This document shows positions 22,261 to 33,717 of a stretch of DNA of 64,000 bases, piece after piece (within the stretch, counting starts at the first letter, position 1; every line of letters starts with the position of its first letter). This stretch comes from Eustoma russellianum (lineage: Eukaryota > Streptophyta > Magnoliopsida > Gentianales > Gentianaceae). Position numbers and translations under genes: made by a program. The notes below the pieces were generated by a model. It ran no database searches. It saw only the letters and a program-made list of their open reading frames with translations, and had not been told where the DNA came from. Where the stretch lies: the NCBI GenBank assembly GCA_036186865.1, contig AP025053.1, forward strand, positions 6,399,932 to 6,463,931, written 5' to 3'.

Positions 22261-22863
22261 AAGAAGCAAAAACAAGGTGTTAGTTCCCAAAATGTCAACA
22301 ATGCAAATATAGTAGACATTGAGACTGGTGAATTGGTTGCAATGGTCTCAGCATTGCATGTTGGCATGGTGACCGAGCTGCATATGGCTACGAATGAAAT
22401 CACGAATGATTGGTGGTTCGATTCGGGTGCAACAGTGCATGTATGCAACAATATAGATCTTTTCAAGACCTATCAAGTCGTGGACAATAGCCAGCAGGTT
22501 CTCATAGGTAACCGAAGCGCCACAAAAGTCTTGAGTAAAGATAGTGTAGAGTTAAGCTTTACTTCTAGAAAGAAATTGTTGTTAGTCAACGTTCTATATG
22601 TACTCGAGATTTCAAAGAATCACGTTTTTGCTAATTTAGTTTGTAAAAATGGATTCGAGATTGTAATGGGGGACAAAATAATTATGTCCAAGAACGGGAT
22701 TTTTGTCAGTAAGGGTTATTCTTGCGGCGGTATGTTCAAATTGAGTATTAATAAAAATCCTGATACTTGTGCTTACTCTGTTAATTCTTCTTTTTCATTG
22801 TGGCATGATAGACTTGCGCATGTAAGTAGTGCAACAATTAAATTTATGTCTAAGCATGCCTGA
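22261..22863 (+). pseudogene. Copia protease and pre-integrase segment
   Basis: In the same frame as gag, it encodes WWFDSGATVHVCNN (active site D-S-G), then the beta-rich GAG-pre-integrase part ending LWHDRLAHVSSATIKFM. A stop at 22861 follows, then further stops before the integrase core. Confidence 0.8.
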
Positions 22864-23390
22864 ATTTCTTGTAAAGATGAAAACAAAAGAACATGTGAGA
22901 TTCACATATAAGCAAAAATGACAAAGAAATCATTTCCTAAAGTGGAAAAAAAACAGAACATTTAGAACTTGTTCATTCGGATATTTGTGCTAAGGCATAA
23001 AGATGAAGCTTTTGACATGTTTAAAGTTTATAAAATAGAAATTGAAAATGAATCGGGATGGAAAATCAAAGTTCTAAGAAGTGACCGTTGTGGTGAATAC
23101 TTCCCTTTTGAATTTAATCAATTCTGTGAGAAGAATGATATCATACACCAGAAAAGTTTCTCGTATACACCCCAACAAGATGGCTTGGCTGAAAGAAAAA
23201 ATAGAAGTTTAGTTGACATATTAAATGCAATGTTAATAAACTCACGTATGCCAAAGAACTTGTGGGAAGAAGCCTTATTAACGGCTTGTCACATTCATAA
23301 TAGAATTCCCTCTAAGAAGTTTAAGGTTTCTCCGTATGAGATATGGAAGAAACGAAGACCAAATCCAAGTTATCTTAGAGTTTAGGATTG
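22864..23390 (+). pseudogene. Copia integrase with internal deletion
   Basis: The first-Asp region (ELVHSDIC, near 22970) is followed almost at once by HKDEAFDMFKVYK, so about 40 residues of the core are missing. The rest reads LRSDRCGEYF (second Asp; G changed to C), QQDGLAERKNRS (Glu) and a normal C-terminal part to YEIWKKRRPNPSYLRV. Confidence 0.8.
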
Positions 23391-23693
23391 TCGAGCCTAT
23401 TATAGAGTTCCGGATCCAAAAAGAACTAAGTTGGGGCCAAGAGCCCTCAAAGATGTTTTTATTGGATATAGTATTCGAGACATAGTATCCAATGTGGTTG
23501 TTGAATCTAGGGATGTTGAACTTCTTGAGAATAAATTCTTAAGAACAAATTCAAATCAAGATTCGACAAGTGGAAATTTGAATCAATCGATAGTTGGAGA
23601 TTTCTCTAATGATCCTTCTATTGTTGATCAAAATCAAAGTTCTTCAACTGAGGTTAGGAGAAGTCAACAGGCTAGAAAAAAAAAGCATTTAAT
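23391..23693 (+). pseudogene. Copia integrase-RT linker, cut by the Gypsy
   Basis: It continues pol (KDVFIGYSIRDIVSNVVVESRDVELLENKF) to EVRRSQQARKKK, where the Gypsy LTR begins at 23694. Its natural continuation is at 33718. Confidence 0.75.
23688..23692. repeat. Target site duplication ATTTA, left copy
   Basis: ATTTA lies one base left of the Gypsy LTR start. The same ATTTA directly follows the far LTR at 33718-33722. The one-base offset is unexplained (an extra A, or an LTR starting ATGATG). Confidence 0.65.
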
Positions 23694-24422
23694 GATGAAG
23701 TCGGATCTTCACCAAGGATCAGAGATGATCTGAGTAGAAAACGCCGGTATACTCTCGCTAATGAATGGAGTCTATCCCCTTGCCGACCTATGCAAATAAC
23801 ACCGTCAGAGGTCCTGGGGACTATGGTCACACAAAAAACCCTCCGGCGCTTAAGTCAGTTCTAAGCATATTATGAAGTTATATATGTGTTGGAAGGTTTC
23901 GATTTATGGAGAAAACCTCGTCTTCCCTTCTTTTTCCGGTGAAGAAGATGGTGAATTCTTTTTTCGTCCTTCTCCCTCTTTCTCTTGCTGTTTTTATGTG
24001 CTCAGGACAACCAATGCATGTATCAATTGTTGAGCTGGTGACACGTGTAGTGTCAGCAATGGCGAGATGTGTACCTGCATGTATGCAACGTGACACCAGC
24101 TGCGGCAATGTTTTGCTTTGTTGAACACCTGGTAGGAGTCTGCTGAGGTGTCTCAGCCGAGCTCAAAAGGTAACTCCTGGTAAAAACTTTGTTTCACTGG
24201 CAGAGCTCTGAGGCTGACCTCAATGGCCGAGCTCATCAGGGAAAGGTAAAAATTTTGCAGAATTACAGACCTTGGACTGTTTGGTTTTGCAGAGGACTTA
24301 GCCTTGACTTACTGTGAGTCCGAGCTGACATCAAGGCGTCGAGGTTGACTCAGTAAACATAGACCACTCCTTGACTTAACGGAACCTTTTTGTTTCTTCT
24401 AGGAGTAACGTTTACCCCATCA
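23694..24422 (-). mobile_element. 3' LTR of the Tat-type Gypsy
   Basis: TGATG ... CATCA, 729 bp, homologous along its length to 32983-33717. Confidence 0.9.
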
Positions 24423-24837
24423 CAGGTGCCCTCCGAGTAGCTTTGTTGAGCTAGAGAGGAAAGGCTAATTGTTTGTTGAAAGGGGAAATTGGAAAGTCGG
24501 TGCCTTAATTGATTTACTGATTGGATTGCCAACCCCAAGTTCAAGACATCAAACAATTAATGAAGGTGGATCGTGCGCTCTTAAATGCAACAAGAAATAT
24601 GCGCCGCTGACGGCTGGGGATTTCCAATGGTGGGAAACTCAAAACATTTTAATGGCGAAACACTCGAAGTGTCACGGGTAGCAACCTGTTCTTTTAAAGA
24701 TTTATCCTTCCGATTCTTGCCCCTATTTTCTGCTGTCGCCTTCATAATTTTTGCCATTTTTTTCCTTTGTCTACAACGCTCTGAACTCTCGTCTCTTTCC
24801 CCTTTCCTCATTTGTATGCTTCTCTTCCATTCATCAT

Positions 24838-27240
24838 GGCAATAATTTCTTCTTCCTTCGCTGACTCTCAGAATGTTTCTGAGGAAGCTTCATACTCTAC
24901 TGATGCTGCAAGGGACAGTGGTGATGCTCGTCCTCTCAAAAGATTTCGTCGAGCCAACATGCCTCCTGTTAAGTTAGACCACGCGGTAGAGGCTGATAGG
25001 GTAGCTGCTCCGGTGAGTCCTTCGTCGTAGCAGGGGGAGTCTGATAACGCCTTAGTGGCAGACCTTCGCACTGAAACTGTGTATAGAGGTCCACCCTCTG
25101 CTCAGGTGTAAAACTCGGCTTGCACTCTGACTGCTATTGAATTTGCGCATCTCTGCAAGACGCATAGGATTGATAGCAATCTTTTCAGCCCCATTTTGCA
25201 TCTTTCTGGTCAAACTGCTTATGGTCCCCCTATGGGGTATGAAGCAATCTATGAAAAATACTTTAAATCTGGCTTTTGTCTTCCTATCCTTGAACCTTTG
25301 CGTCAAATCTTAAAGTTTTACAAACTTAGGCTACCTGAAATCATGCCTAACGGTTTAAAGGTCATCATTTGTTTTCTTCTTTATCTGAGGGTAGTTAGGG
25401 CTAAGTTTGATCTTGAGATATTTCGTGGAATGTTTGTTTGTAAGTTCTCTGAGAGTTGGTTCTACTTTACTAGGAGATTTCCCAATATAGATTGCAATTT
25501 TGCCGTCTGTATCCCCACCTTCACAAAAAATTGGAAGAGTAGGTTTTTCTTTATTAGGAAAGTAGGGTTGCCTGCAACTGAGCTCTGGAAGGCTGGCAAG
25601 GCTAACAATCTGAGGCCGAGCAGAGAATTCTGTGAGGAGGCATCCAGATTGCAAAGCTTGTCAGCGGTAGTTGATTGGCAGAAGGTGGACAGGTCGGTTC
25701 TGATGCAGCCGACTTGGACCATTTGGTGTCAGGCCCTCGCTTTCAGGCACTCAGCCAGGCGAGTCTAGAAGTCGTTGAGGGTAGGTGTCTTGGTTATCCT
25801 TTCTTCTCTGTTTTTTCTTTTGTTTGTTGGACAGTGGTATTATTGATCTTTAATTTTCTTGGTGGGAAAATTACAGGGGCAATGGCTTCCAGTGCTGAAG
25901 AGACCCAAGCTTGGATGAGGGAACTAACAGCAAGGAGGCAGGCTAGGAGACAGGGAGGTTAACCTCCTGTAGATCCTGCTCTTGGCAGGGCTCCCAGGGG
26001 CAAGAGAAGAAGCGCAAACTGCCTCTGTTGAAGCTGTTCCTGCTGACTTGGAGCAGCCAATGAGACCTGAACCAGGTACTTTTTGGTAGTGTAGAGCTAA
26101 ATTCTTCCTTTACTCTTTTCCTTCACGTAATCACTTCAGTTCATTTTTGCATTTGCTACCGTTTCTTCAGACCATTTTGGTCAAGCTAAGCTGCCACCTC
26201 CTGTAAATGAAGTGGAACCTTCTACCAGACCTCTGGCCATGCCCCCAGCACTGCTGAAAGTGAACCAATATCAGAGGCAGCTATCGAGGCAAGTGTGCTA
26301 GGTCAGAGGAGACACAGAAGTGAAGTGTCTTCTCCAACTGAAGCAGGGACTTCATTTGTTGAGCCACCCAGGTGATCAGGCGCAGGGTCATTGAGTATAC
26401 TGACAATGACTCTGCCCTTGATCTAGGGATAACTCGGAAGATAATTGAGGCCTCAGTTCTTCCCACAGATAGGCACAGGTTCGAGTGCATGGACTGGGAG
26501 AAGTTGCATCTCAGTTATCAGACCAATCCAGCCTTGGTAAGTGTTTTTATCATCTCAAGATTGGTCAATTTTGTGAGGGTGCTTGAGCTGATTGGTTGCA
26601 ACTTGTGCAGATCCGAGCTCAAGAATGGAGTACCTCTCAAGGGCAAAAAAGCTGCAAAGAATATCAGCTGTTGAGAGTCAGAAATGCACGGATATCACTA
26701 AGCTTTACGAAGGACTGAGCAAAGAGATGGAGCCTTTGAGGTCTAAAGTCTCCAAGCTGCAGGTTGAGATCTCCTCTCTAAAGACAGAATTCTTCACTTC
26801 GAGAGGGGAAGGAGGAGTCGGACACCCAGCTTGCAACAGCTAACTCACGGGTGGATGAGCTGATGGCCAAGTTGTAGATATGGAGCTTAAATCTACTCAA
26901 GCTCGTTCGTATGTGGAATCTCTACAGCAGGAGTTGGAGAGTGGAAAAGAAGGACAAGGCTATCTTGACTCAGTAGTTCGAACAACACATTGAAAGTGTC
27001 CAGATGGAAGCAGTTGCTAAGTTCAAGCAGTCCGAGTTCCTCGTGGACAACCTTCTGATGATGCAGAACTCAGTCATAGAGGCTGGCCAGACAAAGGCTA
27101 TCGACGCCTGCTCAAAGATGGTCCCCACCTTAAACAAGCAAGATCCTCGGATTGCAGAGCTGTACAACCCGTCAGCTTTTGAGGAATTCAGCTTCAGCAA
27201 TTTAAGGGTGGAGCTGACCTTAGGGAACTTTCAGTAGAGT
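24838..27240 (+). pseudogene. Antisense ORF of the Tat-type Gypsy (putative gypsy-type transposon protein), probably spliced
   Basis: It runs against the host Gypsy. From the ATG at 24838 one frame stays readable to 25768 with only two stops (25028 and about 25111). The core MGYEAIYEKYFKSGF ... PNGLKVIICFLLYLRV resembles the PF04195-type domain found in antisense ORFs of plant Tat elements (named from memory). Further coding-like blocks follow with consensus splice signals: candidate introns 25781-25876, 26076-26170 and 26537-26610, each starting GT and ending AG after a pyrimidine-rich run or CAG. The last block (27004-27237) is helical and ends FSNLRVELTLGNFQ. The protein's role is unknown. 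Decay is shown by the stops and by a frame change near 25690. Confidence 0.7.
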
Positions 27241-27583
27241 AGGCTGTTGTAGAGCAATAATCATCTTTATGTAACTTTTGACTCTTATGTCAACGAAATT
27301 CCAGCTCTTCTGTTCTTGTCCACTTGAGTACTTCAATTTTTCCCTTAGTGAATATTTGACAAGTATTTATTGTTCTTTTGTTAAGAAAATTTTCGTTGAG
27401 TAAAAAAGTAAACTAAAATTTATCAAAGAATAATTATCTTGATAACTTTTGAGAGATTGATCATGAATAAGTTCATAGGTTCTCCATCTTGGCTCTACCA
27501 AGTTCTTAATCCGTCAAAAATAAACTGACGTTTTCCACCTAGGTTGTGCCAAGTTTTTATCTCAGCTTTGCCGAGTTTGAATA

Positions 27584-28800
27584 CTAGCAACGTTTCTCGC
27601 TTTTCCTTTTTAAATGCACAGAATGCCAAGTTCGGTGCAATGTTTTGCCCTCAAAGATTTGCAGTTTGTAAGCCCTCGCAGACCATACTTCAATAATGCG
27701 ATAGGGACCTTCCCACCTAGGGTCAAAGGTAGCTGTAGGTGATGCATCACTTGCTGCGTTGCTGCGCAGGACTAAGTCTTTGACCTGATTAGCTCTTGGG
27801 TGCACTCGCGAATTATAATATTGAGTGATCAGGTTTTTATACTGTGCCGTTCGGATATAAACCTGGTCTCTTCTTTCTTCCAGCTCATCTAGATTTAAGC
27901 GCAGCTCTTGACTATTGGTCTGCTCTGAGTAGTGCTCTAACCGAGCAGATTAAGATCCTATTTCAACCTGTATAACGGCCTTCGTGCCATAAACTAAGGA
28001 AAATGGTGTTTCCTTGGTTGAACTAGAAGGCGTAGTACAGTAAGCCCATAAAACGCTGGGGACCTCATCTATCTAACCTGCCTCAGCTCGGTCCAAACGA
28101 CTTCTGATGCCTTCTTTTAGAGTTCTGTTTGCAAGTTCAACCTGCCCGTTTGCCTGGGGATGTGCCATTGAAGTGAAGCGTTGTTCAATACGAAGCCCAG
28201 CACAGCAACTTTTGACTGTTTCATCAGCAAATTGTTGTCTGTTATCCGAGATAAGCACTTTTGGCAAACCAAAACGACAAACAATATTGTTCCATAAGAA
28301 TTTCTTTACTTGACCTCCAATTCTGCTGACCAGCGGCTAAGCTTCAACCCACTTGGTAAATTAATCAACGACAACCAGCAAGTATCTGACTGACTCTGGA
28401 GCTCGGGACAATGGCCACATGAGGTCCATTCCCTATTGAACAAAAGCCCATGGACTTATGATGGCTGTCATATCTTGACTGGGAAGATGAGAAATAGGAG
28501 TATGTATCTGGCAAGATTGGCATCTTTTAACTAGCTCCACAACATCTTAATGTAAGGTTGGCCAGTAGTAGCCAGCTAGATAACACTTGCGAGCTAATGA
28601 ACATGCTCCTGAGTGGCTTCCACAGATGCCCATATGCATTTCTCGAAGAATGTAGTCTCCTTCTTCCTTACTAACGCATCGTAGCCAAGGCTGCGAAAAA
28701 GATTTTTTATACAAGTGTTCATTGAAAAAAGGGTACCTAAAGGCTTTAAGGCGTAGCCTTTTGGCTGTGCGCTTATCTGAAGGTTGAATTCCACGCTCCA
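27584..28800 (-). pseudogene. Gypsy integrase (Tat-type), fragmented
   Basis: In minus-strand order: the H2C2 zinc region (REMHMGICGSHSGACSLARKCYLAGYYWPTLH, ends 28547), then the core with LISDNRQQFAD (second Asp; the usual DNG is DNR) and MAHPQANGQVELANRTLKEG (Glu) at 28073-28267. The C-terminal GPY-like part DPRWEGPYRIIEVWSARAYKL is at 27584-27805. Stops and frameshifts separate the parts. No chromodomain is seen. Confidence 0.82.
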
Positions 28801-29276
28801 ATAAATTGACTATTTCGTATATCCACGTTCCATGATAACTGCTCTGGAGCACGTCATTCGCGTCGTATGCATGATGTTTTACCAATTCCACAGCTATATT
28901 TTTGCCCCAGTGCAGCTGGAGTTGATGAGGCCAGACAGGATAATGCATCAGCTCGTTTGTTGGCTGACCTAGGAATGTGCTCAATGTTGAAGTGCTCAAT
29001 GTTGAAGTGCTCAAACATTTTACCGAGCTAATTTACCTTGGTCAAATATCATTTCATATGATCTTCCTTGGCCTCGTATTCTCCATTTACCTGGGAGACG
29101 ATGAGCTGGGAGTCACTACGTGAGGTGACTCGCCGAGCTCCATGTTTCCTGGCAAGGCTCAACCCTGTGATTAATGCTTCGTATTCGGCTTTGTTATTGG
29201 TAGATTCGAAGTCAAAATGGAGCGCATATTCGAATTCCTCTTTCTTTGGATAAATTATTAGGAGACCTGCTCCACT
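28801..29276 (-). pseudogene. Second (additional) RNase H domain
   Basis: The RT-RNase H frame ends NWIIYVDGSSSRD and, past a stop at 29277, continues SGAGLLII and NNKAEYEALITGL, then a SDSQL segment. These are the D-E-D marks of a cellular-type RNase H, separate from the Gypsy RNase H inside 29277-30281. A short tandem slip (TCAATGTTGAAGTGC twice, about 28981-29011) lies here. A dual RNase H is a mark of the Tat lineage. Confidence 0.75.
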
Positions 29277-30494
29277 TCAGTCCCGAGAAGAGGATCCATC
29301 CACATAAATAATCCAGTTATCCTCTGGTGGTGACTTATCCTCTACTGAGATTCCTTCAGCAACGAAGTATGCCAAGTCATGTGCCTTGACCGAGGTCCGT
29401 GGCTTGTATTCAATATCATACTCAGCAAGTTCTATAGCCCATTTTGCGGCCTGACCCGATGTGTCTGGCCGTATTAAGATTTTCTTCAAGGGCTGATCCG
29501 TGACCACCATAATAGAATAAGCTTGCAAGTAGGGCCTGAATTTTCTGGCGGCCACAACTAGTGCCAAAATAACTTTCTCAAAGTTAGAGTATCGTACCTC
29601 AGGTCCATGCAATATATTACTGACAAAGTAGATCGGCTTTTGTAGATTCTCCTGCTCTCTGAGCATAACTACACTTACTGCCTCATAACATGTCGCCAGA
29701 TAAATATACAACACCTCACCGGGCAGGAGTGAGGTTAGCATTGGCACCTCAGCCAGATAGGACTTTAAATCCTCAAAAGCTCGCTGACACTGCTCATCCC
29801 ACTGGAAAACAATTTCCTTCTTAAGGATTTGAAAGAAAGGGAGTGATCTCTCAGTGGACTTAGATAGAAATCTGCTCAGTGCAGCTATTCTGTCTATCAG
29901 CTGCTGAACCTCCTTGATATTCCGTGGTGGATGCATTTTTTGTAAGGCTTCTATCTTGGCGGGGTTGGCCTGCACCCCATCTCTAGAAACTATGTACCCC
30001 AAGAATTTTTCAGTGCACACCCCAAAAGTACAATTCTTTGGGTTCAATCTCATACGCGAGTCTCTCAAGATAACAAACATTTCTCTCAAATTTTGTATAT
30101 ACTGATCAAGAGACGTTCTCTTGATGAGCATATCATCTATGTATACCTCCATTAGTCGCCCAATTTGCTCTCCGTAATGAAAGATTTTTTTCTGATCTTC
30201 TTTGGCCATGGTAATTTGGTGATACCCTTTAAAGGCATCTAAGAAATCAAAGACCTCATGACCTAAAGTTGAATCTACCAATCTATCAATCTTTTGTTGC
30301 AGATATCAATCTTTCAGATATGCCTTATTGAGGTCTGTATAATCAATGCACATCCTCCACGTTTGGTCTGACTTGGGGACCACCACTAAGTTTGCCAACC
30401 AAACTGGATAAAGAACCTCAACGATAAACTTTGCAGCGAGGAGCTTTTTGACCTCCTCCACAATTACTCGAATTTGTTCTGGGGCAAAAATCAT
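29277..30494 (-). pseudogene. Gypsy reverse transcriptase and RNase H
   Basis: The N-terminal part (30306-30494) has LVVVPKSDQTWRMCIDYTDLNKA. After a frame break, 30281-29277 gives FDFLDAFKGYHQI, the catalytic VYIDDMLIK, FLGYIVSRDGVQANPAKIEAL and the Gypsy RNase H (YLATCYEAVSVVM, PIYFVSNIL). Part of the palm between YHQIT and EVYIDDM is shortened (about 30160-30190) compared with the family. Confidence 0.86.
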
Positions 30495-30573
30495 TTTCTT
30501 CTGCTTAACGGGCTTTAGAGGTCAACCTCCAATCTGTGCTTAGCTAAATTTGCTGGGATCCCTAGTAAATCTT

Positions 30574-31175
30574 CTACATTCTAGGCAAAATTACCGCAAA
30601 CTCTCTCAGCAGGTCTTGGAGCTGAGCTAATAGCTCAATCGACATCCAAGTTCTAATCTTGATAGTATTTTCAGGTCGGATAGGGTCAAGAATGAAATCT
30701 TGGACAACATCATCTGATTGCAGTCTCTCCTCAATTGAGGGTATTAGATTATCGAGATTGACTTGCTGCACCAAGCTGCTTCCTTGAGTGGCAACAATAT
30801 AGCAACTTTGGACAACTTGTAGATCACCTCGAATTGTAACCAACCCTACGGCAGATAAGACCTTCATACTGATGTGCAGAGGTGATACAACTGATTCCAA
30901 CTCAACCAAGGCTGGCCTTCCTAAAAGGATGTTGTACACTGACTTTTCTTTTATCACAACAAAATCCAGCCATAAACAGCGATACGCGGGAGGACTTCCA
31001 AGGCTGACGCGGAGCGTGACCAGTCCTGCTGGCCACACAGCTGCGCCTGTGAATCCATACAAGGGAGTTGAGACTAGCCTTATTTGAGATTTCTGTAGGC
31101 CTAACAGTTAATAGACATTATAGTACATAACATTGGCCGTGCTCCCGGTGTCTATGTACACTCGGCAAACCTCAA
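30574..31175 (-). pseudogene. Gypsy aspartic protease
   Basis: The active site IDTGSTANVMY lies at about 31125-31155 and is followed by an in-frame stop. The C-terminal half reads YNILLGRPAL near 30930, typical of plant Gypsy proteases. It then passes toward RT through an acidic linker (RPENTIKIRTWMSIELL). Confidence 0.78.
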
Positions 31176-31560
31176 CTATGTTGTCAAGAGCCAAATATAT
31201 ACAGAGGTCTATCACTAGACCTATATTGTTCGATCCCACAGGAATGAGATCCTCAGGGCCATCGGTCATCCCATTAGTTAACCTGGATCTTTTGGTAGGT
31301 GGGCCAAACGAGGTCCCAACCGTGCTGGACTCACCCTGATTGTTCTGAGCCGGGCCATCGACAATTGTGTATAAGACCGCATTGACCTGTGGCCGACCTG
31401 CAGCCCCATTTTCTTCGTGGTCTTCCTCATCAGGCCTTGGCTGTCGGTGGGGTTCATCTGGTCGACACTTGTCCTGTGGTGGATTATGGCGAAAATCCAG
31501 ACGGTTATTTAAGCACGATCGAGGGTCATAAAATTGTTTTAAATGACCTTGCTCTATGAG

Positions 31561-32907
31561 CTATTCTATAGCCAGTGCTAACTGCCTGCAGTCTTCGGTA
31601 TCATGCCCGATATCACGGTGATACCGACAGTATAATTTGGGATCTCTCTTATCCCTTGGCCCCGATAATGGTTTTGGGTCTACCCGCAACCCATCCTTCT
31701 CCATAACAGACAAAATTTTGTCTTTGGAAGCTAAAAGGGACAACCTTTCTCTACCTTCTTTACCTCAGCCCCCATACGATCGAACGCACTACGTCGATCT
31801 TGCTCTCTGCCATCATGCCGACCTTCCCTAGTAGGATTAGGTCGGCTGTCCCACCAAGCTCCCTGCTCAGCCTCTCTTTTTAATCTGTTTGCCTTTTCTC
31901 CTTTGTCAAACTGATGTGTCTTCTCCAAGCATTCTCTCAGCGACTTGGATCCCTCCTCGGTTAATAGGGAAAAGAGGCGTCTGGTCCGAAGGCCATTTAT
32001 GAAAGCAGCAGCCATAACTCCTCCATTTCTGTCACCGACCTACAGTGACTCGTCTGAAAAGCGCTGCATATATTTAAGCACGGACCCTTCAGGGCCTTGT
32101 CTCAAGGTCATCAGGTGCGAAGAGTTCTTGACAAAAGGTGTACTTGAAACAAACTATGATTTAAATTTGTGCGCCAATTGTCGGAATGACCCAACTGATT
32201 GAGGAGGTAGTTCATGGATCCACCTCCTGGCTTTCTCACGAAGATACATGGGAAAGGTCTTACATTGCAGTGGATCTGGTACATTCTTTAGGCTCATGGC
32301 AGTCCGAAACTGGAAGAGATGATATATGGGATCAGACGTGCCATCATATGCGTCCATATTAGGCACCTTGAAACTATCAGGTGCCATATACTCAGCAATG
32401 TCCCAAGAAAAAGGACTTTCCTATGCCACACGCGTATATTCATGTCCAAGAACATCATTACGGCTTTCCCGCACGTTACGTGCCATTACCTCGCACGGTT
32501 CACTCTTAAAAGATCGTGGCTTTACACCTAGGGGATGTTTAGCTCAGGGCACAGATTCTGTCGTCGGGGCCCTAGCACTACCTTGCCTGGCATCATCCAT
32601 GAACCCCCCATGAGGCAGGGAGGATTGCTGATGTGAACCTTCTTTAAAAAAAAGTGGGAAAGTCTTCTTCCATAGCCTCAGCCTCTGAGCATTTGCCCTT
32701 AAGTTGTTGCACCATGGCCTCGAATACTCCTATATTCTCAGCCACATATCTCATCGCCTTTTCTCGCTCCTCGTCAGTAACTCCAGGAGCGTTATGCAAG
32801 CGCCGTTCTGGCTCTCTAGAGATCTGCTCCAAGGGGCCAAAACGTGTACTTCGACGTCTCTGTGGGTTGGAGGACTCCCCTAACCCATCTTGTGGAGCTC
32901 CAGCCAT
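31561..32907 (-). pseudogene. Gypsy Gag
   Basis: Read in several frames: an N-terminus from the ATG at 32907 (AGAPQDGLGESSNPQRRRST), the retrotransposon gag domain (PDSFKVPNMDAYDGTSDPIYHLFQFRTAM ... KCKTFPMYLREKARRWI-like) at 32154-32387, AAAFINGLRTRRLF at 31950-32015, and a Cys/His segment CRYHRDIGHDTEDCRQL at 31575-31630 where the knuckle-like region is expected. Frameshifts separate the parts. Confidence 0.82.
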
Positions 32908-32967
32908 TCTGATGTATAGGTGTTAATATTACATGAAAATATTCAAACGACGGAGGTTCATGCCCTT

Positions 32968-32979
32968 CCTCTAGCGCCA
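32968..32979 (-). other. Primer binding site (non-Met type)
   Basis: The minus strand reads TGGCGCTAGAGG three bases from the 5' LTR end, a TGGCGC-type site as in many plant Gypsy elements rather than the Met-tRNA TGGTATC type. I cannot name the tRNA with certainty. Confidence 0.65.
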
Positions 32980-32982
32980 AAA

Positions 32983-33717
32983 TGATGAAGTCGGATCTTC
33001 ACTAAGGATCATAGATAATTCGAATAGAAACGTCGTTATACTACTACTAATGAATGGAGTCTATCTCCTTGCTGACCTACGCAAATAACACCATTAGAGG
33101 TCCCGAGGACTATGGTCTCGGGAAAAACCCTCAGACGCTTAAGTCAGTTCAAGGCATATTTATGAAGTTATGTATGTGTTGGAAGGTTTCAGTTTATGGT
33201 GAAAACCTGGTCTTCCCTTCTTTTTCCGGCGAAGAAGATAGTGAATTCTTTTTTCTAGACTTGTCCTTCTCCCTCTTTCTCTTGTTGTTTTTATGTGCTC
33301 AGGGCAACCAATGCATGTATCAGTTGCTGAGGTGGTGACACCCGTGGTGCCAGCAATGGCGAGATTTGTACCTGCATGTATGCCACGTGGCGCCAACTAT
33401 GGCAATGTTTTACTTTGTTGGACACCTGCCAGGAGTCTGCTGAGCTGTCTCAGCCGAGCTCAAAAGGTAACTCCTGGTAAAAACCTTGTTTCACTGGCAG
33501 AGCTCTAAGGCCGACCTCAATGGCCGAGCTCATCAGGGAAAGGTAAAAATTTTGTAGAATTGCAGACCAGGACTGTTTGGTTCTACAGAGGACTTAGCCT
33601 TGACTTACTGTTAGACAGAGCTGACCTCAAGGCGCCGATGTTGACTCAGTAACGTTGACTACTCCTTTACTTGACGGAACCTTGTCGTTTCTTCTAGGAG
33701 TAACGTTTACCCCATCA
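32983..33717 (-). mobile_element. 5' LTR of the Tat-type Gypsy
   Basis: TGATGAAGTCGG ... ACCCCATCA, 735 bp; partner of 23694-24422. Confidence 0.9.

Larger units (their letters stand above)
23694..33717 (-). mobile_element. Tat-type Gypsy retrotransposon with antisense ORF
   Basis: LTRs of 729 and 735 bp (TGATGAAGTCGG ... ACCCCATCA) flank gag, protease, reverse transcriptase, RNase H, a second RNase H and integrase in minus-strand Gypsy order. About 3.1 kb then precede the 3' LTR and carry an ORF on the other strand. A second RNase H plus an antisense ORF after integrase is known from the plant Tat lineage (Retand/Grande/RIRE2 relatives). Frames are broken by several stops and frameshifts. 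The LTRs differ at a moderate number of sites. It is nested in a plus-strand Copia with the duplication ATTTA. Confidence 0.9.
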
